Source of the DNA: CAYFZO01 sp965223735 | GTDB lineage: Bacteria > Pseudomonadota > Gammaproteobacteria > Poriferisulfidales > Oxydemutatoraceae | Assembly: GCA_965223735.1 (NCBI GenBank) | Contig: OZ245010.1 | Span: forward strand, 1,364,001-1,428,000 | Direction of reading: 5' to 3' | Length of the DNA stretch: 64,000 nt | In this document: positions 17,851 to 26,361 of the stretch, piece by piece | How the letters are laid out: each line of letters opens with the position of its first letter | Position numbering within the stretch: position 1 is the stretch's first letter | Position numbers and translations under genes: made by a program | The notes under the pieces: generated by a model | Told to the model about the DNA's origin: nothing | Database searches by the model: none | The model's input: the letters and a program-made list of their open reading frames with translations, nothing else

Positions 17851-19056
17851 ATGAAGCCCATTCGCCACCTGTCGCTCAGCGCCGACACCGCCGGTTATTA
17901 CCTGACCCTCGGCCTGTTCACCGCGCTCGCCGTCGTCGGCGGTCTCGCCGCCTACTACATGGAGCACGAAGGCCACCACGTTACCGGCATGAGCAACCAG
18001 ATCGTGTGGGGCGTGCCGCACGTGTTCGCCATCCTGATGATCCTGATCGCCTCGGGTGCATTGAACGCCGCCTCGGTCGTCTCGGTGTTCGGCCAGCCCC
18101 ATTACAAGCCGCTCGCCCGGCTGTCGGGCCTGGTCGCGCTCGCGTTCCTGGTCGGCGGTCTCGCGGTGCTGGTGCTCGATCTTGGACGCCCCGACCGCTT
18201 GGTCGTCGCGATGACCTACTACAACTTCAAGTCCATCTTCGCGTGGAACATCCTTCTGTACACCGGCTTCTTTGTGGTGGTGATCGCGTATCTGTGGACG
18301 ATGTTCGAGCGGCGCATGGCGCCCTATACCCGCACCGCCGGCCTGCTCGCGTTCCTGTGGCGGCTGACGCTGACCACCGGCACCGGTTGCATCTTCGGTT
18401 TCCTCGTCGCGCGCCAGGCTTACGACGCCGCGGTCATGGCGCCGCTGTTCATCGCCATGTCGCTGTCGTTCGGCCTCGCGACGTTCATATTGGTGACGAT
18501 GGCGGCCGGGCGCTTCGGCGGATTCGCCGTCGGCGACTACATTCTGTCGCGGATGAAGAACCTGCTCGGCGTGTTCGTCGCGGTCGTGCTGTACTTCGTG
18601 CTTGCGTACAACCTGACCAACCTGTACGCGACCGAACATCACGGTGTTACCGCGTTCATCCTGCGCGACGGCGGGGTTTACACCCTGCTGTTCTGGGTGG
18701 TGCAGGTCGGTCTCGGCGGGCTGGTGCCGCTCGCGCTGTTCTACCTGCGCCCGTTCAGCCATTGCCGCGTGTCTGCGATGATCGGCTGTGTGCTCGTGCT
18801 CATCGGCGCCGTCGCGCAACTGTATGTGATCATCATCGGCGGGCAGGCGTATCCGCTGGTTCTGTTCCCGGGCATGGAGGAGAGCAGCTCGTTCTTTGAC
18901 GGCGTCGCCGCCACCTACACGCCGAGCCTGCCTGAGATCCTGCTCGGCGTCGGAGGCGTCAGCCTGTCGCTCGCGGTGCTCGTGTTCATGCTCGCGGTCC
19001 TCGACTTCCTGCCTGCCGATCTCAGGGACTCGCAGTTTGATCTGCAAGACGTGTGA
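17851..19056 (+). CDS. dsrP: DsrP, NrfD/PsrC-like membrane subunit of DsrMKJOP
   Basis: A polytopic quinone-interacting protein (401 aa) with about ten hydrophobic helices, among them LGLFTALAVVGGLAAYYM, VFAILMILIASGALNAAS, LVALAFLVGGLAVLVLDL and LPEILLGVGGVSLSLAVL. The segment VLDLGRPDRLVVAMTYYNFK is typical of NrfD-like proteins. It starts at the third ATGAAGCCCATT of the junction repeat and is 3 bases from dsrN. Confidence 0.95.
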   Translation: MKPIRHLSLSADTAGYYLTLGLFTALAVVGGLAAYYMEHEGHHVTGMSNQIVWGVPHVFAILMILIASGALNAASVVSVFGQPHYKPLARLSGLVALAFLVGGLAVLVLDLGRPDRLVVAMTYYNFKSIFAWNILLYTGFFVVVIAYLWTMFERRMAPYTRTAGLLAFLWRLTLTTGTGCIFGFLVARQAYDAAVMAPLFIAMSLSFGLATFILVTMAAGRFGGFAVGDYILSRMKNLLGVFVAVVLYFVLAYNLTNLYATEHHGVTAFILRDGGVYTLLFWVVQVGLGGLVPLALFYLRPFSHCRVSAMIGCVLVLIGAVAQLYVIIIGGQAYPLVLFPGMEESSSFFDGVAATYTPSLPEILLGVGGVSLSLAVLVFMLAVLDFLPADLRDSQFDLQDV

Positions 19057-19059
19057 GCC

Positions 19060-20646
19060 GTGCCTGCAATTCCACGCCTGCTGATCAGCGCGGCGCATAA
19101 GTCTTCCGGCAAGACCGTCTTCACCACCGGCCTGTGCGCCGAGCTCGCGCGGCGCGGCCACGACGTGCGACCGTTCAAGAAAGGCCCCGACTATATCGAC
19201 CCTCAATGGCTTGCCGCCGCCACGCAACACAACTGCTACAACCTCGACTTCAACACCCAGACGCCGGACGACATCACCCGGATGTTCGTCGAGAAGTCCG
19301 GCGGCGGCGAGATCGCCGTCATTGAGGCTAACAAGGGACTGCACGACGGCGTCTCCCTCGATGGCACCGACAGCAGCGCCGCCCTCGCCAAACGTCTCGA
19401 CGTCCCCGTGATCTTGATCGTCGATTGCGAAGGCATGACCCGTGGCATCGCGCCCCTGCTGCGCGGCTACGTTGACTTTGACCCCGACGTGCGCATCCTT
19501 GGCGTTGTGTTGAACCAGGTCGGCGGCATGCGCCACGCCGGTAAGCTTGTGGCCGCTACCGAGGAATACACCGATCTGGACATCATCGGCGTCATTCCGC
19601 GCGACGAACGCATGTCGTTGCCCGAACGCCACCTCGGCCTGATCCCCGGCGACGAACACGAACAAGCCGATGAACGCATCGAAGCCATGCGCCAGGCCGT
19701 CAGGGAATGTGTTAATGTGGATAGGCTGACCGGGATGGCCTATTCCGCCGACGGTTGCGCCGATGAGCAGGCGGGGGTACCGAACGCTCCCGTTCCGGGG
19801 GAGAAACTGAACCTCGACATCTCCCGCGACACCACCTTCAACTCTGAGCGTGAACAAGTCGGCGAACATATCGGAGATGTGCGCCGGGCCGGCGGCGAAC
19901 ACGCCGACGCGGAAGCGCCCCGCACCGCCGCGCATGACGGCGAGGCTCCGGACGCCGCCAACCGCGAACCGATCGCGCCGTCCCTCGTGGGCACCTCAAC
20001 GCCCGCCGCGACTTCCCGTTTGAACCTCGGCATCTTCCGCGACGCTGCCTTCAACTTTTACTACCCCGATGATCTCGAAGCACTCGAGCGCGTCGGCTTC
20101 AAGCTGATCACCGTCAACGCTTTGCGCGACACCGATCTCCCCGACATCGACGCCCTGTTCATCGGCGGCGGCTTCCCCGAAATCCACGCCGCCGAGCTCG
20201 AAGCCAACACCTCGTTGCGTGCCTCCGTCAGGGACGCGATTGAAGACGGCTTGCCCGCCTACGCCGAATGCGGCGGCCTGATGTACCTGAGCCGCAGCAT
20301 CGAATGGCATGGCGAACGCCACGAAATGGCGGGCGTCATTCAGGCTGACGTCGCTATGTGCGAACGTCCCTGCGGCCGGGGTTATGTATGGGTGGAAGAA
20401 GCCCCCGATATGCCTTGGCCGCCTGGCGATGGCGCACACCCCATTTGCGCCGCGCATGAGTTTCACTACGCGAAGCTGGTGAACCTGCCGGCGGAAGTGA
20501 AGACCGCATACCGGGTGTTGCGCGGGGAAGGGATCGGCGGCGGCAGGGACGGGATCGTTTATAAGAATCTGCTCGCGTCGTTTGTGCATCTGCGTGCGGT
20601 GAACAGCGATTGGGCGGGGAGGTTCAGGGCGGCGGCGCACAACTGA
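19060..20646 (+). CDS. dsrN: DsrN, sirohaem amidase (cobyrinate a,c-diamide synthase-like)
   Basis: A CobB/CbiA homologue that amidates sirohaem for DsrAB. The N-terminal P-loop is AAHKSSGKTVFTTG, with KKGPDYIDPQW. The C-terminal glutamine amidotransferase domain has the nucleophile in YAECGGLMYLSRSIEW and a histidine in HEFHYAKL. Start is GTG 19060. At 528 residues it is longer than usual. The excess is an inserted low-complexity linker at residues 225-320, bounded by a repeated segment (LNLDISRDTTFN at 250 and LNLGIFRDAAFN at 321), which looks like an internal in-frame duplication between the two domains. Confidence 0.93.
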   Translation: MPAIPRLLISAAHKSSGKTVFTTGLCAELARRGHDVRPFKKGPDYIDPQWLAAATQHNCYNLDFNTQTPDDITRMFVEKSGGGEIAVIEANKGLHDGVSLDGTDSSAALAKRLDVPVILIVDCEGMTRGIAPLLRGYVDFDPDVRILGVVLNQVGGMRHAGKLVAATEEYTDLDIIGVIPRDERMSLPERHLGLIPGDEHEQADERIEAMRQAVRECVNVDRLTGMAYSADGCADEQAGVPNAPVPGEKLNLDISRDTTFNSEREQVGEHIGDVRRAGGEHADAEAPRTAAHDGEAPDAANREPIAPSLVGTSTPAATSRLNLGIFRDAAFNFYYPDDLEALERVGFKLITVNALRDTDLPDIDALFIGGGFPEIHAAELEANTSLRASVRDAIEDGLPAYAECGGLMYLSRSIEWHGERHEMAGVIQADVAMCERPCGRGYVWVEEAPDMPWPPGDGAHPICAAHEFHYAKLVNLPAEVKTAYRVLRGEGIGGGRDGIVYKNLLASFVHLRAVNSDWAGRFRAAAHN

Positions 20647-20730
20647 GAGCGGAGGAAGTAAAATGTCGTCTGTCGCAATTGGGGAAAGGCTGAACAATGG
20701 CCCGGAATTTGCTTTTATGATGCAGCAGAC

Positions 20731-21153
20731 GTGAACATTGATGCGGATTATCTGGCTCGCTGCATCCAAGCTTTGGAGGGTGCTTTTGAACAGTTACAAC
20801 AAAGGAGCTTGGACGACGTTGCTTATGACATATATCGCGCGGCTTGCGTCAAGGAGTCTGAAATCGTGCTTGAGCAATGCGGCAAACTGCTGAAAAAGCG
20901 ATTAAGAGTCTATTTTTCCGATAATCGCCAAGCTGATCGCCTGCCCTTTAAAGACGTTTTCCGCTACGCTGCTAAACACGACCTGATCACGGTAGAAGCC
21001 TGCGAACACTGGTTTGAGTACCGCGACAACCGCAACGACGTTGCGCACGATCATGGCAAAGGCTTTGCAGAAACCACCTTGGCGCTGTTACCTCGTTTTA
21101 TCGCCGACGCTACGGCGCTTTCTCAGGTTATAACGGAGGACTCGAGTGACTGA
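20731..21153 (+). CDS. HEPN-domain toxin of a HEPN/MNT pair
   Basis: A 140-residue all-alpha protein of the nucleotidyltransferase-substrate-binding (HI0074-like) type. It carries the HEPN RNase motif RxxxxH in YRDNRNDVAHDHG. HEPN proteins of this kind are RNases or substrates that partner MNT proteins. The start is GTG 20731 with only a weak ribosome binding site. Its stop overlaps the GTG of the downstream gene by 8 bases, as usual in such pairs. Confidence 0.88.
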   Translation: MNIDADYLARCIQALEGAFEQLQQRSLDDVAYDIYRAACVKESEIVLEQCGKLLKKRLRVYFSDNRQADRLPFKDVFRYAAKHDLITVEACEHWFEYRDNRNDVAHDHGKGFAETTLALLPRFIADATALSQVITEDSSD

Positions 21154-21475
21154 TCGTCTGGATCTGCCGGACAGATACCGTCGGCAGGTCGAAGCGTTGC
21201 GGCGGGAGCATTTGCCCGGGATTGAAGTGTGGGCGTACGGCAGCCGTATTAATGGCAGAAGCCATCCGGGCAGCGATCTGGATCTGGTTTTACGCGGTAA
21301 GGACTTGAAGCCCGTCCCCTTCAGTAAACTCTCTGAGGTGTCGAAGGCTTTTCGGGAGTCCAATATTCCTTTTCTGGTGGAGGTGCGTAACTGGGCGTGG
21401 CTGCCGGAGAGCTTTCACCGCCAAATTGAACGCGACCACGTTGTCCTGTTGACGGCAGACAAGCAGAGTTCATGA
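21146..21475 (+). CDS. Minimal nucleotidyltransferase (MNT) antitoxin
   Basis: A 109-residue protein with the MNT active-site pattern YGSRINGRSHPGSDLDLVL (GSx10DxD). MNT antitoxins neutralise HEPN toxins, in studied systems by AMPylating them. It starts at a GTG within the end of the HEPN gene. Gene order (HEPN first) matches the known HI0074/HI0073 arrangement. Confidence 0.9.
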   Translation: MTDRLDLPDRYRRQVEALRREHLPGIEVWAYGSRINGRSHPGSDLDLVLRGKDLKPVPFSKLSEVSKAFRESNIPFLVEVRNWAWLPESFHRQIERDHVVLLTADKQSS

Positions 21476-21484
21476 GCCTGATCG

Positions 21485-22072
21485 GTGAAAGAAGACATTC
21501 TTGAACAGCTGGTAGATGACCACTTGCAAAGTGACGGGTATTTCACGCGGCACAATATCAAGTTTCGCCCAAGGCCGGACCATCCGGAATTCATCAAAAG
21601 TCAAGACTCAAACCACAGTGATATCGACGTGGTTGGCTTCAACCCGTTAAAATACGGGTGCAGGCGCGTTATCGCGGTCAGTTGCAAGAGTTGGTAGAAC
21701 GGGTTTCGTCCCGAGGCCAAAGTGACGGAGATCAGAGAGAATAAAGTCGTCAGTGGCAGAGAGGCCTGGCGCGGGTTCCGGGAACTTGTATCTCCCAAAT
21801 GGACGGAGGCATTTTTGGATAAGATCAAAAAGTTAACGGGCGCGACACGGTTCACATACATCACAACTGTCACGTCTGTTAAAGGCGATCCTGAAGTTTG
21901 GGAGAAGTGCCCGGAATTCCGGCGCGCATTGGGCGAGGGCAATCCGATCAAACTGCTGTCGCTGCCCGATATGCTTGATAAGTTGTACCCTTCTTTAAGC
22001 AATACACTGGCGCCGTCTGAAATCGGCCGGGTTTTGCAACTTGTCAAGGCATCAGGCTGGCAGCCTGAATAA
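21485..22072 (+). pseudogene. Nuclease-like hypothetical protein interrupted by one stop codon
   Basis: The frame starts at GTG 21485 (MKEDILEQLVDDHLQSDGYF) and continues to 22072, but a TAG at 21695 interrupts it after VIAVSCKSW. Both parts are in the same frame. Reading through gives SCKSW-x-NGF, which fits a restriction-like family with a SCKSWQGGF-type core, so the stop probably arose from CAG by one C-to-T change. The N-terminal part has NIKFRPRPDHPEF and SDIDVVGFNP, suggestive of a PD-(D/E)XK fold. Family assignment is tentative. Confidence 0.65.
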
Positions 22073-22333
22073 GAGTTGATTTCACGTTTTAGATTATTCA
22101 AGTAAGGATGGTGGATTCAACTCCCCAGGTGCAACATCGGGTTCAATGACAAAGGATATGTAACTTGCTTAGAAGTGAACATAGACATGGGGAAAGGGAA
22201 GTGTGAGATGCAGATCAGAGGTTTTCTCCCGCCCAATTCCTGTCGTCATTCTTGTTTCTGCCGTTTACTTGCCAGATTTTTCAAACGCTGCGAGCGCGGA
22301 TCACCGTCATCCGAAGAAAGCCGGCCATAACCC

Positions 22334-23230
22334 ATGACCTCCGACTTGCAGATCAGGCTTGCGGCCTTTGAATGGCTGTCGGAGCAGGTCAAAGTCCATG
22401 GGGAGGTTCTTCCAAGAGCGTTGTTGCAGAAAGGCTTTGAATTCTCCGGCGAACGTATTCCCTTGGTTTCACCGCAGGGGATTTTCACGCCCAGGATCAT
22501 GGATTGCCCGATTTCAATAACAACCGCGCCGGGCGGCCCGTATGAAGATGTCATTACCGCCGCCGACTTCATTTTGTATAAATACCGGGGCGAGAACCCT
22601 CAGCACCGCGACAACGTCGGCTTAAGAAGAGCAATGGAGCTGAAGTTGCCGCTGGTGTATTTCCACGGGGTTGTGCCGGGCAAGTATCTGGCGGCGTGGC
22701 CGGTGTATGTGATCGCTGACAATCCCGGCGCCCTGGAGTTCACCGTGGCGGTGGATGAGATGAGGTCTGTAAATCAGGATCTGGCATACGGGGCTGTTCA
22801 CGAGGATGCCCCTAAAAGAGCGTATATCACCCGAGAAACCCGCGTCCGCCTGCATCAGCGCACTTTCAGAGAGAAGGTTTTACTGGCGTATAAAGAGCAA
22901 TGCGCGCTGTGCAAATTGCGCCACAAGGAACTGCTCGACGCCGCTCATATCATTCCCGACTCTGAAGAACACAGCCGGGCTACCGTCGATAACGGCATTT
23001 CCCTCTGCAAACTCCACCATGCGGCGTTTGACAAGTTCCTGATCGGGATAACGCCTGACTTCAAGGTGAAAGTCAGGCAGGCGATTTTGGAAGAGGTTGA
23101 CGGGCCGATGCTGCAACACGGCCTGAAGGAACTCCACAACATCTCGATCATTTTGCCGACCGACAAAGCGGCCTGGCCGGATCGCGATGCCTTAAGCCAA
23201 AGGTATAGGGAATTTACTGAAGCGACATAG
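22334..23230 (+). CDS. HNH endonuclease (putative restriction enzyme)
   Basis: The 298-residue protein has an N-terminal domain found in modification-sensing HNH nucleases (GIFTPRIMDCPISITTAP, PLVYFHGVVPGKYLAAWPVY) and a C-terminal HNH domain with zinc cysteines: QCALCKLRHKELLDAAHIIP and then NGISLCKLHHAAFDK. The combination suggests a stand-alone restriction endonuclease acting on modified DNA. No methyltransferase is adjacent. The 261 bases upstream (22073-22333) hold no gene I can support. Confidence 0.85.
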   Translation: MTSDLQIRLAAFEWLSEQVKVHGEVLPRALLQKGFEFSGERIPLVSPQGIFTPRIMDCPISITTAPGGPYEDVITAADFILYKYRGENPQHRDNVGLRRAMELKLPLVYFHGVVPGKYLAAWPVYVIADNPGALEFTVAVDEMRSVNQDLAYGAVHEDAPKRAYITRETRVRLHQRTFREKVLLAYKEQCALCKLRHKELLDAAHIIPDSEEHSRATVDNGISLCKLHHAAFDKFLIGITPDFKVKVRQAILEEVDGPMLQHGLKELHNISIILPTDKAAWPDRDALSQRYREFTEAT

Positions 23231-23397
23231 ACAAGCCGGGTAAAGAAGTTGTGGAACCATGTAAGCGGACAACGGCCAGGGAATTGAAGACATCTGCTCA
23301 ACGACGCCACCTCGATCTCACCGGCGCATGACGATAATCACCAAACACCGGCTGGCTTCCAATCCTGATCAGCCTTCTTTCTCTCAGAGGGTAACCG

Positions 23398-24036
23398 ATG
23401 AAACAGCTATATAAGGACCTGTGGCAAACCAAATTGGAAATGCCTTTCAATGGTGTCCATGCACATGCGTATTTTTTACGCTGCGATAAAGGCAATGTTC
23501 TGATATACAACACAGGGCATGCGGAGGAAATTGAGCATATAGCTGAGTTGGGCGGTATTGAATATCAGTATCTCAGTCATCGCGATGAAACAGGAGCTTC
23601 CTTAAAAACCATCAGGCAACGGTTTGGTTCCAAGTTGTGTTGCCACAAAAATGAGGAACCGGCGATTTCTCAGTCGTGTGAAGTGGATATTACGTTCTCT
23701 GAAAACGTAAAGCACTTTGCCGGTATCGAGATGATCTGCACGCCCGGGCACACGGATGGCAGCCTCTCTTTTTTGTATAAATCCCCGCTCGGCCCTGCCT
23801 ACCTGTTTACGGGGGACACATTTTTTCAATCAAACGGGCAATGGCGGACCTTGGTTTTTTCGGATGCGGGCGGCAGCACCGAGTCATTGATCAAAAGCCT
23901 GCTCACTTATCGTGAGCTCGATCCCGATGTGGTTTTGTGGAGTGCGTCCGGCGGAGGTCAAGGATCGTTTGTGGAAACAACCAGCGCTCAGTGGCTGGAA
24001 GATATAGACAATGCTGTCGAAGGTTTGAGAAAGTAA
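23398..24036 (+). CDS. MBL-fold metallohydrolase
   Basis: A 212-residue metallo-beta-lactamase-fold protein. Zinc-site elements visible are YLSHRDETG (the usual HxHxDH is degenerate), MICTPGHTDGSLSFLY and YLFTGDTFF. It could be a hydrolase of thioesters or a persulfide dioxygenase relative, but the missing histidines of the first motif make activity uncertain. It starts at ATG 23398 behind CAGAGGGTAACCG. Confidence 0.82.
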   Translation: MKQLYKDLWQTKLEMPFNGVHAHAYFLRCDKGNVLIYNTGHAEEIEHIAELGGIEYQYLSHRDETGASLKTIRQRFGSKLCCHKNEEPAISQSCEVDITFSENVKHFAGIEMICTPGHTDGSLSFLYKSPLGPAYLFTGDTFFQSNGQWRTLVFSDAGGSTESLIKSLLTYRELDPDVVLWSASGGGQGSFVETTSAQWLEDIDNAVEGLRK

Positions 24037-24054
24037 GTTAGGCATCAAAGTGTG

Positions 24055-24303
24055 CACAGAGCCCGGTATTTGACCTTCCTCACCCGGTCGCGTTAAGCAG
24101 CTCCTCGTTAAAAACTGGTGCAGGGAGTCTGGTATTTGACTCTCCCCACCCGGACAGGGCTTCAAGATGCAGCGCAAACGATCGCGGCGGGATCACTCGA
24201 CGGGGGAGGCAACGTTAACTCCCCTCTTCAGGAAGTCGATCGGGTTCATCTTATGCGTCCCGTCAGGGGAGGCGGCGTGGGCTCCACCTTTCAGGGCGGA
24301 GCC
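24055..24303 (+). repeat. Degenerate short repeats between the MBL gene and catalase
   Basis: GGTATTTGAC occurs at 24065 and 24131 (period 66) within longer similar segments ending CACCCGG. Further on, two related segments begin GGGGAGGC and end TTCAGG, and the second contains the inverted repeat GGCTCC (24280) / GGAGCC (24298). No gene is recognisable in 24037-24326. Confidence 0.5.
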
Positions 24304-24326
24304 GTTTGCCTGGTCTTTATCGGCCG

Positions 24327-25781
24327 TTATTGCCTGAGCGCCTGACGAACGCCCTGTCCATAGTCGGGATGCACCTGATCGAAGAGTGCGCACTGGCGCT
24401 CGGTGATGTCGGCGGACACCCCCTGCATGGCGTCGGCGATATTGGAGAACAACCGTTGCTTTTCACTGTCGTCGAACAGATTGAACAGGGCGCGGGACTG
24501 GGTGAAGTCATCCACCTGTTGACCTTTCCCGTCGCGTTGCCCGTAGCGGTCGGCGTCGCCTGAAATACGCAGGGGCGGTTCTTTGGCGGAGGACAATTCA
24601 AACGGCCCGTCAAAAGAGTTGGGTTCGTAGTAGGCGTCGGAGTTGCCGCTTGCGATGCCGCCGTAGGTATTCATCGGGCCGTCCTTGTGATAATGATGCA
24701 TCGGGCACTTCGGGCGGTTGACCGGCAAGCTCTCGTAGTGAGTGCCCAGGCGATAGCGGTGCGCGTCGGCATAAGAGAAAATACGCGCCTGCAACATTTT
24801 GTCGGGCGACCAGGAAATACCGGGCACCACGTTGGAGGGTGAGAACGCGGCGTTCTCGATCTCGGAGAAGTAGTTGTCCGGATTGCGGTTGAGCTCAAGG
24901 ACCCCGGCGTCGATCATCGGATAGTCCTTGTGCGGCCAGATTTTGGTCAGGTCAAACGGGTTGTAGGGTGTCTTCCCGGCATCCATTTCCGGCATGACCT
25001 GGATCTGAAACTTCCACTTGGGATAGTGGCCGCCCTCAATCGTGCCGAACAACGCTTCCTGATAGCTTTCACGGGTCTGCCCGATGACTTCGGCCGCTTC
25101 GGTGTTGGCGTAATGCTTGTGCCCCTGCATGGTTTTGAAATGAAATTTCACCCAGAAGCGTTCGCCCTGGTCATTCCACAACGAAAAAGTGTGCGAGCCG
25201 TAGCCGTTCATATGCATGGGCGAAACTGGCAGGCCGCGATCCGACATCAGGATCGTCACCTGATGCAGGCTTTCGGGAGAAAGCGACCAGAAGTCCCACA
25301 TTGCGGTCGGGGAGCGCAGGTTGGTTTTGGGATGTCTTTTCTGGGTGTGAATGAAATCAGGGAATTTGTAGGGGTCGCGGACGAAAAAGACCGGCGTGTT
25401 ATTGCCGACCATATCCCAGTTGCCTTCCTCGCTGTAAAACTTCAACGCAAAACCACGCACATCCCGTTCGGCGTCGGCGGCGCCTTGTTCACCGGCGACC
25501 GTCGAAAAACGTGCCAGTGCAGGTGTCTGTGCTCCCGGTTGCAGCATCTGCGCTTTTGTGTATTGCGAAATATCGTGTGTTATTTTCAGCGTGCCGTGGG
25601 CACCCCAGCCTTTGGCGTGGACAACCCGTTCGGGGATGCGTTCACGGTTCTGGTGTGCCAGCTTTTCAATCAGTTGGTAGTCCTGAAGTAAAACAGGTCC
25701 GTGCTCCCCCGCCGTCAGCGAGTTTTGGTTGTCGGCGACCGCGGCGCCGGCGGTGGTCGTTAAAGTGGGTTTCTTTGACAT
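24327..25781 (-). CDS. katA: Monofunctional haem catalase
   Basis: Removes hydrogen peroxide. The 484-residue small-subunit catalase has the distal histidine in RIPERVVHAKGWGAHG, the asparagine region in NTPVFFVRDPYKFPDFIH and the haem-ligand tyrosine in RIFSYADAHRYRLGTHY. The start is the second ATG (25781, MSKKPTL), preceded at the proper distance by GGAGAGTG; the upstream ATG at 25793 is less well placed. Confidence 0.94.
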   Translation of the reverse strand: MSKKPTLTTTAGAAVADNQNSLTAGEHGPVLLQDYQLIEKLAHQNRERIPERVVHAKGWGAHGTLKITHDISQYTKAQMLQPGAQTPALARFSTVAGEQGAADAERDVRGFALKFYSEEGNWDMVGNNTPVFFVRDPYKFPDFIHTQKRHPKTNLRSPTAMWDFWSLSPESLHQVTILMSDRGLPVSPMHMNGYGSHTFSLWNDQGERFWVKFHFKTMQGHKHYANTEAAEVIGQTRESYQEALFGTIEGGHYPKWKFQIQVMPEMDAGKTPYNPFDLTKIWPHKDYPMIDAGVLELNRNPDNYFSEIENAAFSPSNVVPGISWSPDKMLQARIFSYADAHRYRLGTHYESLPVNRPKCPMHHYHKDGPMNTYGGIASGNSDAYYEPNSFDGPFELSSAKEPPLRISGDADRYGQRDGKGQQVDDFTQSRALFNLFDDSEKQRLFSNIADAMQGVSADITERQCALFDQVHPDYGQGVRQALRQ

Positions 25782-26008
25782 ATCACTCTCCATATCCGGT
25801 TTTGGCTTATCGCATGGCCGTTCCAGCTAGCTTTCGGCGGCATATTACTATTTAATAAGTTAAATGAAAATAGATTTTTGATTGATTGTATATATAATCA
25901 TGGTTAGGAATGTTTATCTATCGCGGGTTCCGGGCAAAGAACTGAGAGAGCCTCATTGTTCCTGCGCTGGGGGACAGGCAACGCAGGATCGCGGTAAAAA
26001 CCGGCATC

Positions 26009-26040
26009 TTATTAAGATTTAAGCTTATAAGTCTTAATAA
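26009..26040 (+). promoter_or_regulatory. Inverted repeat in the catalase-fic intergenic region
   Basis: TTATTAAGA (26009-26017) and TCTTAATAA (26032-26040) are perfect inverted arms of 9 bases around a 14-base spacer. It sits at the left end of the AT-rich repeat array. It could be an operator or a transcript hairpin. Confidence 0.4.
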
Positions 26041-26345
26041 CAAGCCGGATTATTAAAGATTTGCTGGATGAGGGATAAATCCTTGTAAAACAAGCCTTTG
26101 ACAAGTTCCAGAAGCTTGTTTTTGACAAAAACATGACTTATAATAAGATTTAGAGGAAAAACCTTAATAACACATCGGGTTATTAAAAGTTACTTGATAA
26201 CGGATAAACCTTAATAGAAACAACCTGTTGACGAACTCAGAAGGTCTGTTTTTGACAGAAATACGGGTTTTTAATAAGATTTTACCTAAAAACTTTAATA
26301 ACAAAACGGCTTACTAAGACTTGCTGAGTAATAACTTACTCAAGA
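26033..26345 (+). repeat. AT-rich tandem repeat upstream of fic (period about 130 bp, 2.4 copies)
   Basis: Units begin at about 26033, 26163 and 26294 with (T)TTAATAACA followed by a variable CGG-TTA-TAA segment; the first two also share TTTTTGACA-AAA near their ends. The array fills most of 25800-26361, which contains no gene. It is far more AT-rich than its surroundings and ends 16 bases before the Fic ATG. Confidence 0.75.
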
Positions 26346-26361
26346 CGGGGGTAGATCCAGA

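Larger units (their letters stand above)
17410..17890 (+). repeat. 185-bp tandem repeat across the dsrO-dsrP junction
   Basis: The end of dsrO (from TACGGCGGCGCGCAGATC), the 5-base gap and the start of dsrP recur with a period of 185 bases: TACGGCGG at 17410, 17595 and 17780, and ATGAAGCCCAT at 17481, 17666 and 17851. The first two units are almost identical. The third runs into intact dsrP. The dsrP-like part of units 1 and 2 differs from intact dsrP after about 15 codons. Confidence 0.95.

Noticed and set aside
17754..18899. A 381-codon plus-strand frame overlapping dsrP
   Set aside because: It is the +1 frame of dsrP, arginine-rich and without domains.
17830..19935. A 701-codon open frame on the minus strand across dsrP and dsrN
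   Set aside because: It is antisense to two well-recognised genes, rich in charged low-complexity sequence typical of GC-rich shadow frames, and has no family resemblance.
24280..24303. GGCTCC/GGAGCC hairpin as the catalase terminator
   Set aside because: The stem is only 6 bp and no T-run follows on the minus strand.
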